Shown here piece after piece: positions 32,096 through 41,816 of a stretch of 64,000 nt of DNA (the stretch's first letter is position 1; every line of letters starts with the position of its first letter). The stretch lies in NCBI GenBank assembly GCA_033557465.1, contig CM066036.1:721879828-721943827 (forward strand), written 5' to 3'. A program made the position numbers and the translations under genes. The DNA comes from Ichthyophis bannanicus. Taxonomy: Eukaryota > Chordata > Amphibia > Gymnophiona > Ichthyophiidae. The notes beneath the pieces are model-generated. The model made no database searches. It was not told where the DNA came from and was given only the letters and a program-made list of their open reading frames with translations.

Positions 32096-33290
32096 ATTCA
32101 GTAAGAGCAGTGATGGTGGATGTGAGGGCAATCTGTCATCCCATGTTACTAGGGTCAATACAGTTATCAGGTTGATTAGGCAGGTGTCTCCTTTCTCTAT
32201 CAGCAATCCATGCTAATCCCTTCTGCTAGAGGAAATACTGTTGATTTCTTAAGGGTATAGTAGCAACTGAGCTCCCTTTCATGAACCTCTGAACAAGGAT
32301 AGTGATGGCAATTTGAAGACAGAGCTCAAGGCTTGTCAGTGGTGGTAGGCTTTTTTGTGTCCCCCCCATTTCAACAGGTTTGGTTTCTCCTGGACTCAGG
32401 CTTCTAGGAATTGCATGCTAAAGCCCATAGCTGAACACTCAAGGAGGCATTCAATGACAAGCCATAAGCAACCATAAAGGTTCAAAGCCGGAGGAGGAGG
32501 AGGACTGTCCCAGAAAAAGCCAAAGCACACTGGTCACAGAGCCATGCAGCTTGAAGAGTGATATTAACCACTCAAATCCACTAGTGAGGGATGAAGGGTA
32601 GCAGCAAAGCAAGTCCTGAGAGCAAAGCCAACAGAGTGATGCAGGCAGCAATGGCAGAAAGAAGCAAAGGGAAAGGAGTGGAAAGGAGGTTTTTTTCTTT
32701 TTTGGTTTATTGCATTTTTGTCTTTTGATTTTTTTTTTCTTTTTGTATTTAGTTTTGCCATGTGGGCCTAAACGGATCCACTGGAAATGTGACAGAAAGG
32801 TATAGAGTGACTATTCAGGAGAAAGCAAGATTTATGACTGTTGCAATATGCCAGTGGTTCAGACCTCAAGAGCAGGACTGGCAACAAAAGGGCAGGCTAT
32901 GTCAGAAATGGCAGGACAGTGAGACTGGCACCAGAAGCAGAGGGAGACTTTTTTCATTTTTTTAAATTTCATTTTCTTTCTGTTTGTTTTGATTTTTGCT
33001 TTATATTTATTTTATGTTTTGTGTTGGGGGCCTTAAAGTTAGCTAATGGAAATGGCACTATCCCAGAGCAACTGCAATTGCAAAAATCCAGCTAGTCACT
33101 GAAGTCAGAGAGTTGGGCAACTGCCCTTCGGTACACTCATTCCTCTTCCCAGACACATGACATTGAAGAGAGATGAAGCAAAGGAAGGTTGTCTTTAGAA
33201 ATACTAGCTTTTCCACCATGTCTGGTGCTAGTCATGAACGTTGAGGAGACATGATATCCCTTGCCATGGAGAATATGTTTATTGGAAATA
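32096..33290 (+). repeat. LR1 dispersed repeat, copy B
   Basis: It aligns with copy A from about 4.19 to 5.49 kb with shared blocks in order: AAGCCAAAGCACACTGGTCAC, GATGCAGGCAGCAATGGCAGA, the T-rich block, TTTTGCCATGTGGGCCTAAACGG, GACTGGCAACAAAAGGGCAG, CTTTCTGTTTGTTTTGATTTTTGC, and TTTTCCACCATGTCTGGTG. The long collinear match shows that this is one dispersed unit at least 1.2 kb long. No ORF with a domain. Confidence 0.65.
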
Positions 33291-33639
33291 CTTGTTGGAG
33301 GATTGGACACAAAATACTGCACAATCCTGGGAAGGTCTGGGCAGGCTACTGATGTGTATGCCAAGCATGCCAAAGGATGTGTACATGACCTTGATGGGCT
33401 CTGCAAGGTAGTGTGTCACTGAAATATGTCCGGTGTGAAACACCAATCTCTTTTGCATAGTATTGTTGCTAGGGCTTTGGTCAGCAAATATTTTCTCTGG
33501 GTGAGATTCATGGACCACTGGCAGGGAAAACAGAATGGAGGAGTGATAGGTGATGGAATGGTACTCATAGTACCAGTATTGCTTGTTAGCATGTCTACTA
33601 GTCAAGCATCACTGTACCCTCTCCCCCCCACCTCTGACA

Positions 33640-34250
33640 TTCCCTTTCCTCCACCTCAATAAGTCAATATGACCATGACCATGCAAGAACTCCACCATCA
33701 CTAAAACCTCTTCTGTGAATCCCAGTCACTTCAAAACCCTCCAACTTCACCTGCAAAATATTCACTACTGGGATGCGAAGGCACAGGGTAGCTCTTGTAG
33801 AACTCATTTCCTCTATGGCATCCTTAAAGGGTTTCAGTGCTGTATTTGCTCAGGGGTCTGTCACTGCTGATCTTGGTCTCCTATGATATCTGATACAGGG
33901 TTACCATTGCTTTAATAACATCTTCAGCATTTCACAAGTGGAATGCCACCTGGTGCCTACATCATGCTCATTTTGGTGTACAAGTGCTTCTGTGGCTTTC
34001 TGTTTCTCATGCAGCTCACACTCTTCATATACCCAGCTATTTTATGGCACTTCTTGATTAGTTGCCTCAGGACAGGGCTGACACTTCCCTTGCTCCCCAG
34101 GCTTAGGGAATCTCTGACCGACAGGTGCACAAGTGTGCAAAACATCTGATGCCCAGAAAGCATGCCCTCCTTCCTTGCCTTGACTATGTTCATTCCTACA
34201 TCTATTTCAAAGAATTCAAATGCATGGTGCTCTGTTTGTGACCTATGTGA
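33640..34250 (-). pseudogene. hAT-type (ZBED-like) transposase remnant
   Basis: On the minus strand the frame has VRDSLSLGSKGSVSPVLRQLIKKCHKIAGYMKSV (34.12-34.02 kb). After a gap, another frame has NTALKPFKDAIEEMSSTRATL (33.85-33.79 kb) and LEGFEVTGIHRRG. The CAHTLQL...LLKKC-type segment and the LKPF..AT-EMS segment are adjacent landmarks in hAT/ZBED transposases. At least three frame breaks exist. It is truncated on the upstream side at the junction with the PLE near 34.27 kb. No hAT termini were found. Confidence 0.65.
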
Positions 34251-34271
34251 CAGCCCTGCAGCATTTTCCTT

Positions 34272-34552
34272 GGATGTGCAGGATTATCGGGGTATAGTTA
34301 GGGTACATCTATTGGATGTGAAGTACTATGTATTATTACCGGGAGATCCTACTGCTTTAATTCAGGCTGAAATACAGGAACTCACAGTGTCAGCTTTATC
34401 CTCTAATTGGATCACGTCCAAAGAATATCAGTTTTTGAATAAATTACACCCGGTCACCCCAATACTTTATATGGTTCCCAAAATACATAAGGATCTTCAG
34501 CATCCTCCAGGTCAGCCAATAGTGTCGTGCCGAGGCTCTCTTTTAGATAAAT
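34272..34552 (+). pseudogene. Penelope-like RT fragment, forward duplicate
   Basis: Plus-strand reading DVQDYRGIVRVHLLDVKYY...SALSSNWITSKEYQFLNKLHPVTPILYMVPKIHKDLQHPPGQPIVSCRGSLL. The same protein segment occurs inverted at 35.28-35.43 and 40.86-40.95 kb, about 95% identical by eye. It ends at 34552, where the minus-strand PLE begins. The two copies therefore lie tail to tail, with about 5 bp between them. Confidence 0.85.
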
Positions 34553-34556
34553 TGAC

Positions 34557-35434
34557 CTAGCGGTAGACCCCTCCACAAGGGGCCCGGATGGTAACTCTGG
34601 TAATGGAGTAAGGTATTACGTTGGACCTCCTTACGATATAAAGTGGAGCCCACCCCAGAACCATCCTTAAATAACCGAATATCCAAAAAAATCTATTGTC
34701 TCTATGAAAAGTAGGAGTAAATTGAAGGTCTGCTGATAACGTATTAATCCAAGAACAAAACTCCCCTAATGTTACTTCCATATCAATCCAAAAGAAAAAG
34801 ATGTCGTCCAAAAATCTGGACCACATTCATATCCATTGAAACCACAGGGAAGGATATATGAACCTAGTTTCAAAATCAGCCATATAAAACGTGGCTACCG
34901 ATGGTGCCACCATTGCACCCATTGCGATCCCATGTACCTGTTGAAAATATTGATCCTCAAACAAAAAGAAATTCTTAGTTAATACCAACTTCAACAAACT
35001 AATTAAAAAGGATTTCAGTAGGCGAGCTGGTAACTCAAAAGGAATTTGTTCCACCATATCCAAAGCTGCATCCTGATTTCTATTGGTGTAAAAGACTTTT
35101 ATATCCATGGTCACCATATACCAAGTCGACTTATCACCCGGTAACTCCTGTAAAGCTGTCAAAAAATGAAAAGAGTCCCGTACATATGATCGAATGGTGG
35201 GCAGTAGTGGGCGAAAAAATAAATCGCAAAACTGGGAAAGCGGCTCTAAAAGAGAGCCTCGGCATGACACTATTGGCCGACCTGGAGGATGCTGAAGATC
35301 CTTATGTATTTTGGGCACTATATAAAGTATTGGGGTGACCGGGTGTAATTTATTCAAAAACTGATATTCTTTGGACGTGATCCAATTAGAGGATAAAGCT
35401 GACACTGTGAGTTCCTGTATTTCAATCTAAATTA
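34557..35434 (-). pseudogene. Penelope-like element reverse transcriptase, core (left part)
   Basis: The minus strand carries PLE RT landmarks in order: SKEYQFLNKL, VPKIHKDLQHPPGRPIVSCRGSLLEPLS, YMVTMDIKVFYTN (first catalytic Asp; the usual FYTNIP-like site), VHGIAMGAMVAPSVA, and in the next frame MWSRFLDDIFFFW with the two catalytic Asps at 34803-34808. It then runs through the thumb start to 34557. One frameshift and a stop near 34826 disrupt it. The rest of its N-terminus lies beyond the L1 insertion at 40876-41285. Confidence 0.9.
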
Positions 35435-35585
35435 AAGCAGTAGGATCTCCTGGGGGGGCGGAGCCTGATGTCCAGCGGGATAGTCGCATAGCGCTGAGGC
35501 TCCCGAGAGGCCTACCAAGACTCCTGAATTTTGAACCGTTTTAATTCTGAATATTGCTTTGACTCTACCGGGGTACCTTGAGGTG

Positions 35586-36434
35586 ATGGCGGGGACCAAA
35601 CCAGCACGTCTAGATTTCGGGACCCCAACGAATTCCCATGGTAAACGCTCCAAAACCGAGCCCCCGTCTCCGCAGAAGCAGCCCGCACCGCGGGAAGGTC
35701 CCGAGATGCAGCAGGAGATCCTCACTGAAATACGAGGGGTAAAAGACCTTGTGCAATCCAACGGGGAGTCACTCCGAGCGCTGCGTGAAGATTTCGGCAT
35801 GCTGCAAAGCAAACTTGAAGGGCTTTCCCTACGGCAAGACAAAATGGAAGGCATACTGGACTCACACACGGTCCGGTTGGCGAAACTTGACAAAGTAGAG
35901 CGCCAGATACGGGCCCTGCAGAAAGAAGTGGAAGATGGCAACAATCGGGCCCGCCGCAATAACATACGGCTCGTGGGCATACCGGAGGGAGCTGAGTCTG
36001 GAGACATGAAGGAGTTTCTCTGTAAGGCGCTTCCTTCCCTACTTCGGATCACATTTGCTAAAGACCTGGATATTGACCGGGCTCATCGAGTGCCCTCAAA
36101 TATGGCGCTCAATCGGAAGACCCCGAGGCCTATTATCTTTTGGCTCTTAAGATACCAACATGTTGAGCAAATTCAGAACGCCGCTCGCGCAAAAGGCCCC
36201 ATCGAGTTTGAGGGCCACCGGATATCTTTCTTTCCTGACTTGGCCAAGCCCACGGTTGACCGTAGAAAGCGATTCCTGGAATTTCGACCGAGGCTACAAC
36301 AACTGCAAGCTCGCTATGGCCTGATGTACCCGGCTAAACTTAGGGTAACGCTGCACAACCAGACCAGAACATTTGATGATCCTGAATTACTTGCGGAATT
36401 TTTGGAGTCCAAAGAGGCAGATCAGATGCGTTGA
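35586..36434 (+). CDS. L1 ORF1 protein (RNA-binding chaperone)
   Basis: The protein has 282 residues from the second Met, chosen because MAGTKPARLDFG aligns with the start of the 22.5-kb copy and sits in a good Kozak context (G at -3, G at +4). An upstream in-frame ATG at 35559 would add nine residues. Layout: basic N-terminus; predicted coiled coil (about residues 40-115, with heptads from EILTEIRGVKDLVQ to KVERQIRALQKE); RRM-like domain opening NNIRLVGIPEGAESGDMKEF; then a C-terminal domain with PRPIIFWLLRYQHVEQI and FFPDLAKPTVDRRKRFLEFRP. Family role: trimeric RNA-binding nucleic-acid chaperone forming the L1 RNP. The frame is fully open. Confidence 0.95.
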   Translation: MAGTKPARLDFGTPTNSHGKRSKTEPPSPQKQPAPREGPEMQQEILTEIRGVKDLVQSNGESLRALREDFGMLQSKLEGLSLRQDKMEGILDSHTVRLAKLDKVERQIRALQKEVEDGNNRARRNNIRLVGIPEGAESGDMKEFLCKALPSLLRITFAKDLDIDRAHRVPSNMALNRKTPRPIIFWLLRYQHVEQIQNAARAKGPIEFEGHRISFFPDLAKPTVDRRKRFLEFRPRLQQLQARYGLMYPAKLRVTLHNQTRTFDDPELLAEFLESKEADQMR

Positions 36435-36835
36435 TCCAAGGAACACTTAGCTAATTGACCTTATATTGGTAAAACCCGCCATTTTGTTGTCGGACGCTCT
36501 CTACCTTGGAGACCGCCTTGGCAATTCACAACCTTGGCTTTCACTAGCCTTGATGGCCCTGCTCTATCATGCCCACAGCTACTTCGGTGGAGATCGGAGA
36601 CTATAATAACAGAAGGGTTCGAATATTGCATTCGCACTCTCTTGGGCCTCCTCCCGCAGACATATGGTCGCCATTTATAGTTGGGGTTATGCTTCTTCTC
36701 TGGGGCACTTCGGTGCTTGTTTTCTCATATGGGGTGTATCTGGTATCTTAATTGATGTGTATGAAATAGATGTACAGATGTGGTATATATTCCATACTCG
36801 CCTGTGCTTTTACGTCAAATGTATGACAATGTCTT
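36435..36835 (+). other. L1 inter-ORF spacer
   Basis: A 401-bp stretch between the ORF1 stop and ORF2 ATG, with no coding similarity to L1 proteins. It is longer than the 63-bp human spacer. The minus-strand L1 retains the same spacer (21.23-21.8 kb), containing words such as CCAAACCCCAGA and GATGTCTGCGGG, so it is a standard part of the family rather than an insertion. Confidence 0.7.
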
Positions 36836-39800
36836 ATGGCCCTATGTAAGGTTTTTTCATTGAACGTAAAGGGAATCAACAACCCGATTAAAAGAAAGAA
36901 AATCCTTAGTTATTTGAGTCATGAAAAGGCGGATTTGGTTTTTCTTCAGGAAACGCACTTAAATTCTACCGAAACTCTGAAACTCAATATTAAACCTTAC
37001 ATGGTAGCTGCCTACTCTCCGGCCGTTTCTAAGAAATGTGGGGTAGCTATTCTGGTGAAGAAATCCTTGCCTGTCACCATTATTGCCACTAGCTCTGACA
37101 CGGAGGGCAGATGGTCCCGCGTCCACCTTAAAATTGGTCACCTTGAACTAACATGTATATGTATATATGCCCCCAATGTGGATAATCCTGCCTTTTTTGC
37201 TACCATTGCTCAGGTTGCGCAGGCCTCTGCTAGCACCTCATTGATAATAGGTGGCGACTTTAATCAAGTCGTCGATCCTCTGATAGACAGGCAACCGCCT
37301 AGAACGAGTGGCCTGCCCAAGAGCTCCCTCACACTCACCTCCTTGATCAAAGATCTCGCTTTAGTGGATCTTTGGAGATTGTTGCATCCTGCTGAACTGG
37401 AATTTACTTACTATTCTGCCCCCCATCTATCACAGTCCAGAATAGATTTTTTCCTAATATCTAAAGTGTTGGTATCTCAGGTAGACACAGCGATGATTCA
37501 CCCATTGCATATCTCAGACCATGCTGCCATCTCCTTCCAGTTGCACGCTAACCTGCCCAGTGGGAATCCGGGAAATTGGTTTTTTGATAGGACCCTGTTA
37601 GAGCAACAAGAGTTTCAGTTAGACATTCGGGCCGCCATTCAGGACTACTTCCATTTTAACTTACCACATGATACCACGGGTTGGGCTTGGTGGGAGGGCT
37701 TTAAAGCAGCCATTCGTGCAACCATTACTAGCTATCAAATTCGCTTGGGGAAACATCGTAAGCAACAGTTATTAATATTAGAGCAACAAATTAAAGCTGG
37801 GGAACGGGTTCTTACTTCCCGCACTGATCCTTGTGTGTTGTTACGATTGCAACGCCTACGCTTTCAATATAACTCAATCCTGTCTGCTGCAGCTTCTAAA
37901 AATATCGCATCGCAGCAAGGGATGTACTATCGGGAAAGCAACCGTGCTGGTAGACTCTTAGCTAATGCCTTGAAAGGTCAAAAAGAAGCCAAACGGGTAG
38001 CGGCTCTCCGAAACCCGGTAGGAGGGGACATAGTGACAAATAATACAGAGATAGTAGAGCTCTTCCGGGATTTTTACACTCGTCTTTATAAATCAGAATG
38101 TGACTTCACGTCAGAGGCTTTTGAGCGATTATTATCCGGAATCCAACGGCCGACCCTCTCCGAAGAGGATAGGGTTGCGATGGATAAACCCTTCTCTACT
38201 AATGAAATTCACTCCGCCCTTAAACGTGTGGCCTCGGGACGCGCCGCAGGCCCTGACGGTCTTCCGGCCGAATTTTATAAAACGTTCAGTGCTGATCTAG
38301 CCCCCCACCTAAAACTCTATTTCACTGCTCTGGCTGAAGACACATCTTGCTTGGGATCCTTTTCGGCGGCGAATGTGGTAGTGTTTGAAAAAGAAGGGAG
38401 GGATCCGCTGTTAACAGCTAACTACCGCCCAATCTCCCTTCTTAACGCAGACTATAAACTTTTTGCGACTATCTTAGCCTCTCGACTCTCTGACCAAATG
38501 TCTACACTAATCCACCCTGATCAATGTGGTTTTATACCCGGAAGATCCACTGCCGACAACGCTAGGACTTTATGTCATGTTTTGACTAATGCTGCAAGCC
38601 TAGATCTACCACTAGTTGGCCTCTCCCTAGACGCCGAGAAAGCCTTCGACCGTCTCGAATGGCCCTTCTTATTTGCTGTTCTCCGTTGGTACGGCTTTGG
38701 GGAGGGCTTTCTCCGGTTTCTTCAAGTCATGTATGCCGAACCCACAGCCAGTATATGTGTGAATGCTATCAAATCTCAGCCATTCAGCCTTCAAAGAGGT
38801 ACACGCCAAGGGTGCCCCCTATCCCCTTTGCTCTTTGACTTGGCGCTCGAACCTCTAGCCCTGTTACTTAGGCAGTCCGCAGACATCCGAGGTGTCCCCT
38901 TTAGACACAGAGAGATCAAACTCTCCCCTTATGCAGATGATCTTATGCTTTTTATAACTTTGGACTCGGTCCCAGTAGTCTTAGAATTACTAGACAGGTA
39001 TTCGCAGCTCTCGGGCTATAAGATCAACTGGACCAAATCGGTTGCTTTCCCACTTAACCACCGGGTACATGCGGCCGACATGCAAGCCTTTCCCTTTCTC
39101 TGGCAGCATAGTATGGTGAAATATCTCGGGGTCCATTATTGCTATCCTTTAGAGGACACTATTAGTTTCAACGCCAAGGCGATAATCTCCAAAGTCCGTG
39201 AACTTACCAATCGGTGGTCTCCACTAACCCTTACATGGTGGGGCCGCTTGGAAACAGTGAAAATGATGATAGTTCCTAAAGTGAACTACATTCTCGAAAT
39301 GCTACCATGTTTACTGCCCCGACACATCTACAAAGATATAGAAGGCCTTCTTATTCGTTATCTATGGCAGGGTAAAACACCCAGGATAGCTAAACAATAC
39401 TTGCAATCTGATAAAGCGAGAGGAGGAGCTAGATTTCCAGATTTTCTCAATTATCATAAAGCCTTCCTCTTAAAGCAAGGTGCCCGTTGGTTGGATACCC
39501 CGGCAGCAGGCCGCCCGGTGTGGCTAGATATTGAAGAAGAGCTTAGTGGACCAGTTCCGCTGGCCTACTTCCCCGGAATGTGCCATCATTCAGACTCCTG
39601 CCATTCACCAATGGTTGTAGACACTCTAGTGGCCTTTAATGCCCTCATTCAATCTCTAGGTCCGCAGGCGTGCCCCCCGGACCATCTCCCGATATGGCAT
39701 AACTCTCGATTTCAAATTAACAAAAAAACGATAGCATGGAGACCCTGGTATTCTAGGGGGATTTGGACACCTAAGCAGCTGTTTGCTGGGGATCGCTGGA

Positions 39801-40627
39801 AAACCTTTAATGCTTTACAAACGGAATTTGGTCTACCAGCGAAATATTACTTTCAATGGGTGCAGCTCCAACATTGCCTTAAAGGCGCTCGGGTCATTCC
39901 GCGCTCTGATACTAGCGTGGAAGGGCTGTCAGAGGTGATTCGTTGTATCGGGAGTTTACCAGGGGTGGCATCTAACTTTTACAAAATACTCACTCATAGT
40001 CCAGGCAGGGACACCCCTAGGGCCCAGCAGGCATGGGAGCGCGAATTGCACATCACTTTAACTCCCCAACAATGGAAGATAGTCTGGAGCAAAGTGGTGC
40101 GGGTCTCTAGATCCGCCTCTGTCACTCAAACGCTCTTCTATTTTGCCCACAGATGCTTTTATACTCCTGAGAAGATGGCCAAATGGAATGTCAATACAAG
40201 CTATCGATGTTGGTCCTGCCATACAGCGGTGGGTACCTTCGCCCATGTTATCTATGAATGTCCAGCACTACAGCAATATTGGGGGCGGGTTTGGGACCGG
40301 ATTCAAAGTATCCTACACTTCCGGGAGCCCCTTTCTTGGAAGATTGTGGGACTCCGCTCTGTGGCAGGGATCCCCTCTCTTCCCAGGACAGGCCGCTTCC
40401 TCCTAGATTTTATGTTGGGTATGGCTGTATGCTTAGTCACGAAAAATTGGAAGAATGGCTCCCGCCTAACTTTTACCGAATGGTGGAATTCTGTCTGCTT
40501 ATATAGTACATATGAGCAGATACCCCGTCGGATGGCATTCCAGGTTCAGGACTGCTCTCACTTGTCTAAGTGGCAGATGCTTAATGACTATGTTCAGATT
40601 GCCAGATGCTCCAATATAGCCGTATAG
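36836..40627 (+). CDS. L1 ORF2 protein: endonuclease, reverse transcriptase, Cys-rich domain
   Basis: 1263 uninterrupted residues, close to the roughly 1275 of mammalian ORF2p. The AP-like endonuclease (residues 1-235) keeps SLNVKG (Asn), LQETH (Glu), IYAPN, GGDFNQ (Asp), SRIDFFL and ISDHAAI (Asp-His). The RT domain (about 440-760) keeps NYRPISLLNADYKLF, GFIPGRST, LSLDAEKAFDRLEW, RGTRQGCPLSPLLF and catalytic YADD at residues 699-702. The C-terminal CCHC is at C1125, C1128, H1137 and C1142. It acts in target-primed reverse transcription with ORF1p in the same RNP. The start MALCKVFSLNVKG matches the second copy's MALC start. No missing key residue was seen. Confidence 0.97.
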   Translation: MALCKVFSLNVKGINNPIKRKKILSYLSHEKADLVFLQETHLNSTETLKLNIKPYMVAAYSPAVSKKCGVAILVKKSLPVTIIATSSDTEGRWSRVHLKIGHLELTCICIYAPNVDNPAFFATIAQVAQASASTSLIIGGDFNQVVDPLIDRQPPRTSGLPKSSLTLTSLIKDLALVDLWRLLHPAELEFTYYSAPHLSQSRIDFFLISKVLVSQVDTAMIHPLHISDHAAISFQLHANLPSGNPGNWFFDRTLLEQQEFQLDIRAAIQDYFHFNLPHDTTGWAWWEGFKAAIRATITSYQIRLGKHRKQQLLILEQQIKAGERVLTSRTDPCVLLRLQRLRFQYNSILSAAASKNIASQQGMYYRESNRAGRLLANALKGQKEAKRVAALRNPVGGDIVTNNTEIVELFRDFYTRLYKSECDFTSEAFERLLSGIQRPTLSEEDRVAMDKPFSTNEIHSALKRVASGRAAGPDGLPAEFYKTFSADLAPHLKLYFTALAEDTSCLGSFSAANVVVFEKEGRDPLLTANYRPISLLNADYKLFATILASRLSDQMSTLIHPDQCGFIPGRSTADNARTLCHVLTNAASLDLPLVGLSLDAEKAFDRLEWPFLFAVLRWYGFGEGFLRFLQVMYAEPTASICVNAIKSQPFSLQRGTRQGCPLSPLLFDLALEPLALLLRQSADIRGVPFRHREIKLSPYADDLMLFITLDSVPVVLELLDRYSQLSGYKINWTKSVAFPLNHRVHAADMQAFPFLWQHSMVKYLGVHYCYPLEDTISFNAKAIISKVRELTNRWSPLTLTWWGRLETVKMMIVPKVNYILEMLPCLLPRHIYKDIEGLLIRYLWQGKTPRIAKQYLQSDKARGGARFPDFLNYHKAFLLKQGARWLDTPAAGRPVWLDIEEELSGPVPLAYFPGMCHHSDSCHSPMVVDTLVAFNALIQSLGPQACPPDHLPIWHNSRFQINKKTIAWRPWYSRGIWTPKQLFAGDRWKTFNALQTEFGLPAKYYFQWVQLQHCLKGARVIPRSDTSVEGLSEVIRCIGSLPGVASNFYKILTHSPGRDTPRAQQAWERELHITLTPQQWKIVWSKVVRVSRSASVTQTLFYFAHRCFYTPEKMAKWNVNTSYRCWSCHTAVGTFAHVIYECPALQQYWGRVWDRIQSILHFREPLSWKIVGLRSVAGIPSLPRTGRFLLDFMLGMAVCLVTKNWKNGSRLTFTEWWNSVCLYSTYEQIPRRMAFQVQDCSHLSKWQMLNDYVQIARCSNIAV

Positions 40628-40715
40628 CTACACTCATCATGTTGCAGATAATTATATTATCTCGAAAGATAATAATGTATATATACACCCGATACTGGAT
40701 TGTTACGTATCCCAG

Positions 40716-40750
40716 AGAAGAAGCAGGGGGGGCGGGGGGTGGGGGGGGTT
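40716..40750 (+). other. G-rich polypurine tract in the L1 3' UTR
   Basis: The segment carries four runs of three or more Gs (GGGGGGG, GGGGGG, GGGGGGGG) after GAAGAAGCA, enough for a G-quadruplex. The minus-strand L1 has an equivalent GAAGAAGC then GGGGTGGGGGG tract at about 20326-20356. This parallels the conserved quadruplex-forming tract in mammalian L1 3' UTRs. Confidence 0.75.
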
Positions 40751-40827
40751 TACTGTCCGTGATTGTATAATATTATTTGTCGTGTCTTTATTCTGTATGT
40801 CCTTTTGTTTCGATGTTCCAAAATGAA

Positions 40828-40858
40828 AATAAAAGTTAAAAAAAAAAAAAAAAAAAAA
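40828..40858 (+). terminator. L1 polyadenylation signal and poly-A tail
   Basis: AATAAA at 40828-40833 is followed by AGTT and a 21-A run to 40858, then the 3' target duplication. The signal is only about 5 nt from the tail. That is closer than in mRNAs but usual for L1, whose signal lies at the extreme end. Confidence 0.9.
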
Positions 40859-40875
40859 GCAGTAGGATCTCCTGG

Positions 40876-41285
40876 TAATAATACCTAGTACTTCACATCC
40901 AATAGATGTGCCCTAACTATACCCCGATAATCCTGCACATCCTGAAGCACTGTCACCCCTCTCTTGTCAGCCCTATGGATAATAACATCTTTACACTCTC
41001 TTAAAGATTTTAGTGCTTTATGTTGTTCCTTTCCAAGGTTTGAAAATTCATTACGTGATCTCTTCCCCTCCCATTGTGCTAGATCCCGTAATACCAACTT
41101 CTGAAAGGTTTCAATAGCAGGATACACCACTCCTGGGGGAATCCATTTTGATGGATTACGGATCACGGAGTTATCAATGGTTGACCCCATATTCCCCTGA
41201 GATTGAAAAAAATGAGTGACTTGTAACTTTCTAAAAAAACTTATAAAGGGCCACCCGAATCCAGAAAGGATCATATTTAGGATCC
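40876..41285 (-). pseudogene. Penelope-like RT, N-terminal part (right of the L1)
   Basis: Minus-strand frame from 41274: FGWPFISFFRKLQVTHFF, then VVYPAIETFQKLVLRDLAQWE, then LRECKDVIIHRADKRGVTVLQDVQDYRG. The last segment is the PADKG-like signature that precedes the PLE RT fingers. It is continuous with 34557-35434 once the L1 is removed. It stops at 41285, where the element switches to plus-strand orientation. Confidence 0.88.
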
Positions 41286-41816
41286 CTACACTCCAGTCTT
41301 GTTAAACCTCTGCTGTTCGCTTTTCAAAGGGGCAGAAATATAGCGGACTGGGTAGTTGATCATGACAGCTCTATCCAGGAGGTCGGGAGGGGAGATTTGG
41401 TAGGTCATTTTGAATGTACTGAATGTGATTTTTGTGCTATGACACTGGAGGACCCTGTATGGGAACACTCATTTAACCATCGGAAGATCTATAGAAAATT
41501 TGCTATGACCTGCTTATCCGTCTTTGTGGTGTATATTTTAACCTGCCCATGTAATTTGGTTTATGTGGGCAAGACATCGAGAATCATGAAGAAAAGACTT
41601 CAGGAGCATCGATCTCAGATTAATGGAGCTGTTTTGAAAGCTTCATTGGTTTCACATTGTCAGAAATATCATCATGTGTTCACTGATTTGCGATGGAGAA
41701 TAATTGATCACATTCCACTTAATATCAGAGGAGGGGATAAGTATTCTCGTCTGAGTTATAGAGAACAATTTTGGATTTATAATCTGAATTCTGTTGATCT
41801 CCATGGCTTGAATTAA
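41286..41816 (+). pseudogene. Penelope-like RT end and GIY-YIG endonuclease, forward
   Basis: Plus-strand translation begins with the RT C-terminal landmark PLLFAFQRGRNIADWVVDH, then VGHFECTECDFC (the Cys pair region). The GIY-YIG nuclease follows: VVYILTCPCNLVYVGKTSR, KKRLQEHRSQI, HCQKYHH and SYREQFWIYNLNS. It ends at LHGLN, stop 41816. Catalytic-type Tyr, Arg and Glu positions all look conserved, and 41397-41816 is open. A few stops precede it. This is the C-terminal third of the same element whose RT lies inverted to the left, so the copy is 5'-inverted. Confidence 0.9.

Larger units (their letters stand above)
35435..40875 (+). mobile_element. full-length L1 retrotransposon with target duplication
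   Basis: AAGCAGTAGGATCTCCTGG is present at 35435-35453 and again at 40857-40875, immediately after the poly-A tail. Removing the element restores a continuous PLE sequence matching the duplicate at 34.32-34.38 kb, so the boundaries are firm. Order: 5' leader of only about 130 bp, ORF1, 0.4 kb spacer, ORF2, short 3' UTR with a G-rich tract, AATAAA and A20. Both ORFs are uninterrupted. The insertion site reads AATT/AAAGC, close to the L1 endonuclease preference. All of this suggests a young, possibly competent copy. Confidence 0.95.

Noticed and set aside
35432..36052. 206-codon minus-strand frame inside the L1.
   Set aside because: Antisense shadow of ORF1. The sense frame has the conserved domains and matches the second L1 copy.
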